From Anaerolineae bacterium (GTDB lineage: Bacteria > Chloroflexota > Anaerolineae > Anaerolineales > Villigracilaceae), in the NCBI GenBank assembly GCA_017303735.1, contig JAFLCF010000244.1, positions 1 through 5,800 on the forward strand: DNA of 5,800 nt, in the 5' to 3' direction. The first letter of the stretch is position 1; the number at the start of each line of letters is the position of its first letter. This document shows, in pieces, positions 1-5,428 of the stretch. A program made the position numbers and the translations under genes. Under the pieces are notes generated by a model. The model was not told the origin of the DNA, made no database searches, and worked only from the letters and a program-made list of their open reading frames with translations.

Positions 1-436
1 ACAAAGCCAATCTCAACAAGAATAGAGCAGGTGCCAAGGCTGCCGCAACTGGCAGACTGGATTGTGCCACCGTGCTGTAGTCACCCTGGCTCGGAGCCTG
101 TACGATCTCACCGATCACACTTGTCCAGCGCGCGACCTCTTCACTCATGGCGCGTACTTCCTTGTCGGCGGCTTTATCGAAGATGCCAGCCAGCGCTTCG
201 GAGATGGTTTCGGCGGGAAAGATCAGATGATTGAAAATTTGTGAGATGGTGGTCGTAGTATTTCCGCCACCGCCCGTGGGTGGTGTTGGCGTAACGGTGA
301 CTGTAACCGTAGGTGTGGGAGTTAGAAGCAGATTCGCACTGGAGGCATGAACCGGTGTGACCGTCATCGCCAGATTACTGAGGGCAAGCAGCGCAATGAA
401 GATTACGCAGATAATGAGAAATCGGAATTTTTTCAT
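1..436 (-). CDS. Secreted/membrane protein with Thr-Pro linker, possibly TrbL/VirB6-like (partial, C-terminus outside window)
   Basis: An open frame read leftwards from an ATG at 436 stays open for 145 codons to the window edge. The protein begins MKKFRF, followed by a hydrophobic core (residues 6-23) and a plausible signal peptidase site after VHA (residue 31). Next come a Thr/Pro/Val low-complexity linker (39-54), a Gly4 patch (55-58), a probably amphipathic helical stretch with many charged residues (about 64-110), and a new hydrophobic segment (about 128-145, ending ALFLLRLAL). A signal peptide, a soluble spacer and then membrane helices fits TrbL/VirB6-like channel proteins of conjugative elements, but only the N-terminus is visible, so this is a tentative inference. 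Its ATG overlaps the TGA of the upstream gene (ATGA, 433-436), and GAAGGG lies 3 nt before the start, so translational coupling is likely. The Thr/Pro linker style is common in Chloroflexota surface proteins. Confidence 0.6.
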   Translation of the reverse strand, partial: MKKFRFLIICVIFIALLALSNLAMTVTPVHASSANLLLTPTPTVTVTVTPTPPTGGGGNTTTTISQIFNHLIFPAETISEALAGIFDKAADKEVRAMSEEVARWTSVIGEIVQAPSQGDYSTVAQSSLPVAAALAPALFLLRLAL

Positions 437-1341
437 AAACCCTTCAAGACGTGTTGGGAGATATAGTTCCTTGTAAAGCACAATTGCTGATAACCACATT
501 GTTTACAGATCGATGGTTGCTGCAGGGCATTCAAGGGTGGGTGTGGTCCCTTCTTCGCAAGGTTGGACAGGGATGCCACTGTTTTTTCCAGATCCCGGTT
601 GGCGAGGAGTTGATCGAAATGCTTTGCTTCACCGGTTTCCCGATTTAAAGAATAGATGGCTGGTGTGTTGGACCAGGGCTGGTTTCCCAGGGTTGTGCAA
701 CGGTTAAGCAGGGAAAAGCGGAGTTGATCCTGTTCGCCATTGGAGAGGAGTGAACCAATCCTGGTTTCAGTCACATGTCCCACTTGAACCTGCCAGACCC
801 AGGCATCGAACTGGACAGGCATACGTACATCAGGCGGAAGGGTCAAGCAGACTTTTTCCGCCTTCAAGGTGTAGTCAGAGTCGCGTCCGATCAGCATGGC
901 TTTGCGCCAGTCATGGGAAAGGAACGCCCAGGTGCGAACATAGATGAATAGGTTACGCCAGTCGCCGCCGAGGTTGTTGATCGCGTTCTGGGAACCATAT
1001 CGGCGACTCAGGGGGATATCCCCGCCCCGAAAGAGCGGCATGAGTTCCGGAGACCGGAGATCACTATGATGGTTGCGGTATTCCTCGATCTTGCGGATAT
1101 TGGAGCGAATTTCATCGAGGAGGTTTTCGAAACCATATTGGATTAGGAATTCTGCCAGGGTCTTGCCTGTGGATAGATCTTCAAGAGACTTCCAGACGGG
1201 ATCGAAGGGCGGGGTTGGGTCGGCACCTGTCAGCCACCAACGTGCAGCCGCAGGGCAGAAGGAATACAACATGGCTGAGAGAATGGGATTCCCGCGCGCA
1301 TTTTTGGGATTGAGCATGGCAAGGAAGAGATCAGTGTACAT
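433..1341 (-). CDS. RecB/Cas4/AddB-like PD-(D/E)XK family protein with predicted Fe-S cluster
   Basis: A 302-residue soluble protein. Cys29 sits in the segment SFCPAAARWW, and C279-x2-C282-x5-C288 lies near the C-terminus. One N-terminal Cys plus a C-terminal CxxCx5C is the 4Fe-4S arrangement of RecB-type nucleases such as Cas4 and AddB. The segment MPVQFDAWVW (174-183) could supply the conserved Asp (D179), TETR (191-194) lies where the (D/E)xK motif is expected but with Arg for Lys, and DQLRF (205-209) could be the QxxxY-type motif. Catalytic assignment is therefore uncertain, and the protein may be a degenerate nuclease or a nuclease-fold structural protein. Its start overlaps the prepilin peptidase by 11 nt and its stop overlaps the next gene by 4 nt, so it is an integral member of this operon. 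There is no CRISPR array or other cas gene in view, so a Cas4 role is not supported. Later Met codons at residues 9 and 24 are alternative starts; the first would keep Cys29. Confidence 0.6.
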   Translation of the reverse strand: MYTDLFLAMLNPKNARGNPILSAMLYSFCPAAARWWLTGADPTPPFDPVWKSLEDLSTGKTLAEFLIQYGFENLLDEIRSNIRKIEEYRNHHSDLRSPELMPLFRGGDIPLSRRYGSQNAINNLGGDWRNLFIYVRTWAFLSHDWRKAMLIGRDSDYTLKAEKVCLTLPPDVRMPVQFDAWVWQVQVGHVTETRIGSLLSNGEQDQLRFSLLNRCTTLGNQPWSNTPAIYSLNRETGEAKHFDQLLANRDLEKTVASLSNLAKKGPHPPLNALQQPSICKQCGYQQLCFTRNYISQHVLKGL

Positions 1342-1726
1342 GCCAGACCATCAGGAGAAATGGAATTGTTCGCCAGGCGGCGGGGGATTTTGTGCCGGTC
1401 AAGGACTGTTTTTGCAAGAGTCTCCAGAAGAATTGGAGGATGCTGGTGATCAAAAAAGAGAGGAATACCAGCAGGATCAGAGATGGAATATTTGAATCGG
1501 GTAATGCCCAAAGAACAGCCATCCAAAGTTTTACATCCCCGGCGCCCATCCAGCCGTTTGCCCAGGCGGAGAGCAACAGAAAACACGCCAGCCATAGATC
1601 CATATGCCCGGGAAAATGGGCGATCATGCCTGCAAGGATCAATGGATACGTTGCCCAGTTTGGAATGCGCCGGGTACGCAGGTCATATAGGCTTACTGCC
1701 AGAATATAAAAGAGCAACCAGGTCAT
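1331..1726 (-). CDS. A24 family prepilin peptidase (minimal, TadV/CpaA-like)
   Basis: A 131-residue, very hydrophobic protein that would cleave the leader of type IV prepilins or related pilin-like proteins at the inner face of the membrane. Both catalytic Asp motifs of the A24 aspartic peptidases are present: YDLRTRRIPNW with D15 and GAGDVKLW with D64 (the GxGDxK signature). About six membrane segments can be picked out (near 2-13, 26-37, 43-55, 66-77, 80-101 and 119-130). The N-terminal methyltransferase and zinc domain of the larger PilD type is absent, so it belongs to the short TadV/CpaA-like class. I start at the ATG at 1726. The frame stays open to an ATG at 1867, but that extension is hydrophilic, runs into a strong hairpin and would precede the usual first membrane helix. 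No convincing Shine-Dalgarno sequence is seen. It is the first gene of a three-gene operon; its pilin substrate is not identifiable here. Confidence 0.88.
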   Translation of the reverse strand: MTWLLFYILAVSLYDLRTRRIPNWATYPLILAGMIAHFPGHMDLWLACFLLLSAWANGWMGAGDVKLWMAVLWALPDSNIPSLILLVFLSFLITSILQFFWRLLQKQSLTGTKSPAAWRTIPFLLMVWHVH

Positions 1727-1841
1727 TGGTTGCTGATGATATATAAATGAATGGGTGGGTATGGGGAACGTGTCGCTTTGATTCAAATCCGGGGTGGCGA
1801 CATAGGTTTTGTGCCCGATGAAATATTTGGTAAAATATCTT

Positions 1842-1880
1842 TGCAACGTCCAGGGTGCCCCCCTCACCCTGGGCGTTGCA
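1842..1880 (+). terminator. Terminator-like hairpin in the divergent intergenic region
   Basis: The arms 1842-1857 (TGCAACGTCCAGGGTG) and 1865-1880 (CACCCTGGGCGTTGCA) pair over 16 positions, with one G-U wobble (T1849 with G1873) and a 7-nt C-rich loop. TTTT follows at 1881-1884, which makes it terminator-shaped in the plus direction. No plus-strand gene precedes it, so its target is unclear. It may end a short or antisense RNA, insulate the divergent regulator from read-through, or sit in the leader of the minus-strand operon if that starts further right. The stem is sure; the function is not. Confidence 0.5.
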
Positions 1881-1896
1881 TTTTAAGTCCTGATGC

Positions 1897-1926
1897 TTGA
1901 CGAAAGAACATTTGTTCTGTTATTAT
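1897..1926 (+). promoter_or_regulatory. Sigma-70-type promoter of the HTH regulator gene
   Basis: A -35 box TTGACG (1897-1902) and a -10 box TATTAT (1921-1926) are separated by 18 nt. Transcription would begin near 1933, only about 3 nt before the ATG at 1936, which implies a leaderless or nearly leaderless mRNA and agrees with the lack of a Shine-Dalgarno sequence. The spacer is filled by a palindromic operator. Confidence 0.65.
1905..1918 (+). promoter_or_regulatory. LexA-box-like palindromic operator
   Basis: AGAACATTTGTTCT is a perfect inverted repeat of 6 bp (AGAACA / TGTTCT) around a central TT. It contains GAAC-N4-GTTC, the core of the LexA box known from Gram-positive bacteria. It lies exactly between the -35 and -10 boxes, so a bound repressor would block RNA polymerase. 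No other exact GAAC-N4-GTTC was found by eye in the window; about 0.09 would be expected by chance with equal base use. LexA binding is inferred from the motif. Autoregulation by the downstream HTH protein is the main alternative. Confidence 0.55.
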
Positions 1927-1935
1927 CCCAGTTGT

Positions 1936-2355
1936 ATGTCTATCTGGGATCGTCTTCTGTACCTGATAGGCTTGCGTCCAACGCCCGGTCCTCGAACCTA
2001 CCATTTTGATGCGAGTGAAAGCCTGCAAGTCACGCTTTCCACCCTATCCTCTGACGAAGGCCGTCCTGAACATGATTTGATCCCCGATATCCTGGCCGCA
2101 GGTCTGACACAATACACCGCCAATGAGAGGTTGTGGGACAGGTGGGAATCCCTCTCACCCCGTGAACGGGACGTGACTGCGCTCGTGTGCCTGGGGTATA
2201 CCAACCGTGAGATCGCCGCCCGTTTGAACATTGCCCCGGATACCGTCAAGGACCGCCTCTCGTCCGTATTCCGCAAGTTTAATATTAACAAGCGCAATGA
2301 TCTGCGTGCCCTGTTCTCCCATTGGGATTTCAACGAGTGGGAACGGCAGAGATAG
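1936..2355 (+). CDS. LuxR/GerE-type HTH transcriptional regulator with possible ribbon-helix-helix-like N-terminus
   Basis: A 139-residue DNA-binding regulator. The C-terminal half is a clear LuxR/GerE helix-turn-helix: LSPRERDVTAL (73-83), the GYTNREIAARLNIAPDTVKD segment (87-106) and VFRKFNINKRNDL (111-123). There is no receiver, PAS or autoinducer domain. The N-terminal segment, about 22-62, reads like a strand followed by two helices (SLQVTLSTLS, then a helix through DLIPDILAAGL), as in ribbon-helix-helix proteins; that is my inference. I chose the ATG at 1936 because the in-frame TTG at 1897 is the -35 box of its own promoter and upstream codons would lie before the transcription start. 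The LexA-like operator in the promoter suggests induction by DNA damage. It is separated from the downstream polymerase operon by a terminator, so any control of that operon would be in trans. Its targets are unknown. Confidence 0.85.
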   Translation: MSIWDRLLYLIGLRPTPGPRTYHFDASESLQVTLSTLSSDEGRPEHDLIPDILAAGLTQYTANERLWDRWESLSPRERDVTALVCLGYTNREIAARLNIAPDTVKDRLSSVFRKFNINKRNDLRALFSHWDFNEWERQR

Positions 2356-2399
2356 ACCCATGCTCCGACCCTCCCCCAAAATCCAGTACCCCCAAAACA

Positions 2400-2424
2400 C
2401 CCCCATCTGACACCCAGGTGGGGG
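2400..2424 (+). terminator. Intrinsic terminator after the HTH regulator gene
   Basis: CCCCCATCTG (2400-2409) pairs with CAGGTGGGGG (2415-2424) over 10 bp with one G-U wobble, around the 5-nt loop ACACC. The following CTGTCTTAT is only moderately T-rich, so termination may be leaky and leave some read-through into the polymerase operon. It lies 44 nt after the TAG at 2353-2355. The hairpin also contains the candidate -35 box of the next operon. Confidence 0.6.
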
Positions 2425-2436
2425 CTGTCTTATAAG
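2407..2436 (+). promoter_or_regulatory. Candidate promoter of the RecA-like/PolB operon
   Basis: CTGACA (2407-2412, five of six bases of TTGACA) and TATAAG (2431-2436, five of six of TATAAT) are spaced 18 nt apart, the same spacing as in the regulator promoter. The predicted start is near 2443. No GAAC-N4-GTTC palindrome is present here, so control of this operon, if damage-linked, would need another factor. This is a motif match by eye only. Confidence 0.4.
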
Positions 2437-2460
2437 AAGGGAAGGTTGTATTCTGTCGGC

Positions 2461-2991
2461 ATGGACATCCTTCCCATTCTCAAAACCGGCAAGCTAATTG
2501 CGATCTACACATCGGACGCTGCATGCACCGAAAGCATGGTCTTGATCGCCGAACTTGGTCTGCGTGGTGGAGTGACTATCCTGGATGGTGGCAATCGCTA
2601 TCGACCGTATCAGGTTGCCACATTCCTGCGCCGGAAAACGGTGGATATTTCAAGCGCTGCCAATCGACTATTCAGTCGGCGCGCCTTTACCTGCTATGAG
2701 ATGAATACCTTGTTGTGCTCCACTTTGTCTCGTAATCAACCTTGTGTGATTCTGGATCTATTGAACACTTTTTATGACGATCATGTATCAATTCATGAGG
2801 CGGATCGGTTATTGAAATCCTGTCTCGGTCAAATCCAGCGTCTTGTACTCGCCGGACCCGTCGTCCTGACTCTTGCACCGCCTTTGGCGGAGGAACGCGC
2901 TTTTCTACTTGAGCAGGTCTGCGCACAGGCAGATGAAGTGATGATCAAGGAAGCGCCTGTCTGCGAACCCACCCAACTGTCGCTCTTCTGA
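2461..2991 (+). CDS. RecA/RadA-fold ImuA-like protein with degenerate P-loop and C-terminal beta-clamp-binding motif
   Basis: A 176-residue protein, probably the adaptor of a translesion or damage-tolerance complex. The RecA/RadA fold shows in the order of elements: GKLIAIYTSDAACTES where Walker A belongs (about 10-25), VTILDGGNRYRPYQVA (38-53), RLFSRRAFTCYEMNTLL (69-85), and a Walker B-like strand PCVILDLLNTFYDD (94-107). The P-loop has lost both the GKT/S Lys and its glycines (AACTE), so ATP hydrolysis is unlikely. The last five residues, QLSLF, match the bacterial sliding-clamp consensus QL(S/D)LF exactly. By analogy with ImuA and with the RecA-like partner of archaeal PolB2, I infer it tethers the downstream polymerase to the clamp. 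Start: ATG 2461 is used. An in-frame TTG at 2446, which has AGAAGG 5 nt upstream and would add five residues, is a serious alternative. The next gene begins 5 nt after its stop. Confidence 0.75.
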   Translation: MDILPILKTGKLIAIYTSDAACTESMVLIAELGLRGGVTILDGGNRYRPYQVATFLRRKTVDISSAANRLFSRRAFTCYEMNTLLCSTLSRNQPCVILDLLNTFYDDHVSIHEADRLLKSCLGQIQRLVLAGPVVLTLAPPLAEERAFLLEQVCAQADEVMIKEAPVCEPTQLSLF

Positions 2992-2996
2992 ATGAT

Positions 2997-3263
2997 ATGG
3001 GTCGTACTCTCGTCACCATCACCCAATTACTAAACGAGACCGAAGCCAACCTGTCGGCATTTCGGCGCACCTTGCGCCGCAGTGATCAGTATGTCTTCGA
3101 TGGTCTCTTTGCCGCCGCGCGTCGGCATATCGCTGCCATCGGGCAGGCTGAGTCGCTGTTGCCATTTGAATCGGCTTTGCTTGCCATGTTATTGGAACAG
3201 TCAAAGGAAATAGCTGTTCTTGAACAAAAGGTCGAAGAACTGATCAAGAAGAACTCGGGTTGA
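2997..3263 (+). CDS. Small helical/coiled-coil protein of the PolB2-type operon
   Basis: An 88-residue protein with no enzyme motif. It appears all-helical. An N-terminal helix (about 7-30) is rich in Arg (FRRTLRRSD), a second helix carries FDGLFAAARRHIAAI (34-48), and a C-terminal segment from about 57 has heptad-like spacing of Leu/Ile/Val (LLEQSKEIAVLEQKVEELI), suggesting a coiled coil and self- or partner-binding. The ATG at 2997 is 5 nt after the preceding TGA, with no Shine-Dalgarno sequence, so re-initiation by the same ribosomes is likely. The ATG at 2992 is out of frame and soon stops. It is sandwiched between the RecA-like adaptor and the polymerase, an arrangement comparable to the small gene in archaeal PolB2 operons. 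A role as a structural or DNA-binding subunit is inferred from position only. Confidence 0.7.
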   Translation: MGRTLVTITQLLNETEANLSAFRRTLRRSDQYVFDGLFAAARRHIAAIGQAESLLPFESALLAMLLEQSKEIAVLEQKVEELIKKNSG

Positions 3264-3284
3264 CTAGCGGAGCTGTGTCGAAAC

Positions 3285-5423
3285 ATGACCGAGGCAATTG
3301 GTTGGCTCTTGGATGTATTTGCGGAAGAGGATGGCATTACGCTTTGGGTATTGGCGGAGGATGGGGAGCGTCTGCATTTACGCATGGATTTTGACATCAC
3401 GCTCTACGTGGCGGGGGATTTCTCCCTACTGCGGCAGGCGTGGAAGTATTTGAGGAAGAAGAACGTGAGGCTGGAACGAACCCTCCGCCGCGATCTATTC
3501 CTTGGTGAACGGGATGTGATGGCAATCACTACTTCTGACCCAGCACATGTCCAAAACCTGTTCGGGGACCTGCAACGGCAATTTCCATCCCTGGCTTATT
3601 ACGATGTAGATATTCCCATCACCCTGCGTTTCATTGCACAGACGAATACCCATCTACTTGGGCGTTGCCGCGTCATGCTGGAAGGAGAATGGGTACAGAC
3701 CATTGAGCCTTTATCCTCACCCTGGGAGATCGATCCGAAACCGATTCCCCTGCGCATTCTGACGCTTGCCCCGGAATGCAATCCTGCTGTTCGGAAACCC
3801 AAACACCTACAGGTGAAATACAACCAACGGGAATACATCCTCTCCCTGGAATCTCCAAGACCATTCCTGATCAGCCTGAAAGCCGACCTGCAGCGCATCG
3901 ACCCCGACCTGATCTTGACGGATTACGGAGATACCTGGTTGTTTCCGCTGTTGAGCCGATGGGAGAAAGAAACCGGGATCGAATTAAACCTAAATCGGGA
4001 TCAGGAGCGACAAGTACTGACGCGCAAAGCCAACAGTTTCTTTGCCTATGGACAGGTAACCTATCGTGGGGCACAGGCGCATCTATTCGGACGCTGGCAC
4101 ATCGACCGCAAGAATGCCATGTCCTTCGGCGAGTACGGATTGGAAGGCGCAATGGAACAGGCGCGCGTCACGGGCATTGGTGTGCAGGAGATGGCGCGTA
4201 AATCTCCCGGCGCGGGGATCACCGCCATGCAGATGCTGACTGCCTTGCGCAACAACATCATGGTTCCGGTACAAAAGCAACAAGTCGAGGGCAGGAAGAC
4301 TCTGGCAGAATTGATCCGCGCCGATCATGGCGGACTGATCTATCAACCCATCATCGGACTCCACGGAAATGTAGCGCAGATCGATTTCTCCTCCATGTAT
4401 CCTGCAATCATGGTCAAACATAATATATCGCCGGAGACAGTTGGTCTGGAAGATGCACCCGAAGGTCTGATTCCCAAAACCCTGCGTCCCCTGTTGGAAA
4501 AGCGTATGATGCTTAAGAACATTTTGTCCGATCTCGATCCACGGGATTGCAGAGTGGAAATCCTCAAGGCGCGAGCATCAGCGCTCAAATGGTTGTTGGT
4601 GGTGTGCTTTGGGTATTTGGGATACAAGAATGCCCGTTTTGGAAAGATCGAGTCGCATGAAGCTGTGACTGCCATGAGCCGCGAACTGATGTTACAAGCG
4701 AAAGAAGTCGCCGAAGATATGGGGTTCACGGTTTTACATATGTACGTGGATTGTTTGTTTGTCCAGCAGGAGGGCTTTCAAGGACCATCCGACTTTACAC
4801 CGTTGATGAATGCAATCGAAGAGAAAACAGGTATTCCCATTGCATTGGAGGGGGTCTTCAAATGGGTGGCTTTCCTGGCTTCGAAGCGGGACGCGCGTGT
4901 GCCCGTGCCTAACCAATACTTTGGCACCTTCCAGGATGGGACGCTCAAATATCGCGGCATCGAATTGCGTCGAAGGGACACGACCCTGTGGGTGAGAAAG
5001 ATTCAATTGAAGGCGTTGGAAATTCTGGCACGTGCGAATACTCCGCGTGAATTTGCCAACCGCGTTCCAGATGTTATGAAGTTGATGGAAGATGCAAAAC
5101 GTGAACTCAGAATTGGTCGTGTTCCATTGGATGAATTGGTTATCCGTCAAAGGTTAAGTAGGACTATTGAAGCATACAAGACTCCATCCCCAGCTACGCA
5201 TGCAGCCATACAACTGCAGGAGCATGGTAGGCAGTTCGCTCCCGGTCAATCGCTGGAATTCGTGTTTGCCCGTAATGCTTCCGGAGTCCATGCCTGGGAA
5301 CTGAATGAGGCATTGGACTCCGGAAAGTTGGATACAAAGCGTTATTACAAGCTTTTGGATCGTGCGATCCAAACAGTGATTGATCCGTGCAAGCCTTTGC
5401 TTGTGCCGGAACGATTATTATGA
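3285..5423 (+). CDS. B-family DNA polymerase, PolB2-like, with degenerate exonuclease and altered palm motifs
   Basis: A 712-residue family B polymerase, close to the usual length of compact members (about 750-800). The order is N-terminal domain (1-150), 3'-5' exonuclease fold (about 153-330), palm/fingers (about 360-570) and thumb (570-712). The exonuclease looks dead: Exo I reads LAPE (161-164) instead of FDIE, Exo II reads DPDLILTDYGDTWLF (206-220) with WL for the FD, and Exo III reads YGLEG (284-288) with Gly for Asp. Motif A is intact (DFSSMYP, D367, Y372). Motif B is KWLLVVCFG (435-443), lacking the Asn-Ser of KxxxNSxYG. Motif C is YVDCLFV (487-493), with D489 but no second Asp of YGDTDS. 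The KxY-type motif is kept (LKYRGIELRRRD, 554-565). This combination marks the PolB2 group (Sulfolobus Dpo2 in archaea), linked to damage tolerance rather than replication. The gene starts 21 nt after the small protein; the only ribosome-site candidate is a weak GCGGAG about 12 nt upstream. Whether it synthesises DNA cannot be told from sequence. Confidence 0.88.
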   Translation: MTEAIGWLLDVFAEEDGITLWVLAEDGERLHLRMDFDITLYVAGDFSLLRQAWKYLRKKNVRLERTLRRDLFLGERDVMAITTSDPAHVQNLFGDLQRQFPSLAYYDVDIPITLRFIAQTNTHLLGRCRVMLEGEWVQTIEPLSSPWEIDPKPIPLRILTLAPECNPAVRKPKHLQVKYNQREYILSLESPRPFLISLKADLQRIDPDLILTDYGDTWLFPLLSRWEKETGIELNLNRDQERQVLTRKANSFFAYGQVTYRGAQAHLFGRWHIDRKNAMSFGEYGLEGAMEQARVTGIGVQEMARKSPGAGITAMQMLTALRNNIMVPVQKQQVEGRKTLAELIRADHGGLIYQPIIGLHGNVAQIDFSSMYPAIMVKHNISPETVGLEDAPEGLIPKTLRPLLEKRMMLKNILSDLDPRDCRVEILKARASALKWLLVVCFGYLGYKNARFGKIESHEAVTAMSRELMLQAKEVAEDMGFTVLHMYVDCLFVQQEGFQGPSDFTPLMNAIEEKTGIPIALEGVFKWVAFLASKRDARVPVPNQYFGTFQDGTLKYRGIELRRRDTTLWVRKIQLKALEILARANTPREFANRVPDVMKLMEDAKRELRIGRVPLDELVIRQRLSRTIEAYKTPSPATHAAIQLQEHGRQFAPGQSLEFVFARNASGVHAWELNEALDSGKLDTKRYYKLLDRAIQTVIDPCKPLLVPERLL

Positions 5424-5428
5424 ATAGA

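Noticed and set aside
433..1341. Cas4 of a CRISPR-Cas system
   Set aside because: No repeat array, Cas1 or Cas2 is present, and the catalytic motifs are only approximate; the Fe-S RecB-like label is as far as the sequence goes.
1073..1495. 140-codon plus-strand frame across the nuclease-like and peptidase genes
   Set aside because: It is antisense to two genes with recognisable motifs, its protein is low in recognisable structure, and there is no promoter or ribosome site.
1727..1867. N-terminal extension of the prepilin peptidase to the ATG at 1867
   Set aside because: The 47 extra residues are hydrophilic, overlap the strong hairpin at 1842-1880, and precede the normal first membrane helix of A24 peptidases.
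1897..1935. TTG at 1897 as start of the HTH regulator
   Set aside because: This TTG is the first three bases of the -35 box, and the intervening codons cover the operator and -10 box.
2373..2404. CCCCCAAAA repeated at 2373-2381 and 2389-2397, with a further C5 tract at 2400-2404
   Set aside because: Too short and too few copies for an array or iteron set; probably low-complexity sequence next to the terminator.
3250..3261. GAACTCGGGTTG, a near match to GAAC-N4-GTTC just before the polymerase gene
   Set aside because: One core position is wrong, it is inside the end of the upstream coding sequence, and no promoter boxes surround it.
3871..4152. Minus-strand frames inside the polymerase gene (for example 3871-4152 and 4734-5150)
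   Set aside because: They lie wholly antisense to well-supported polymerase coding sequence and show no family motifs.
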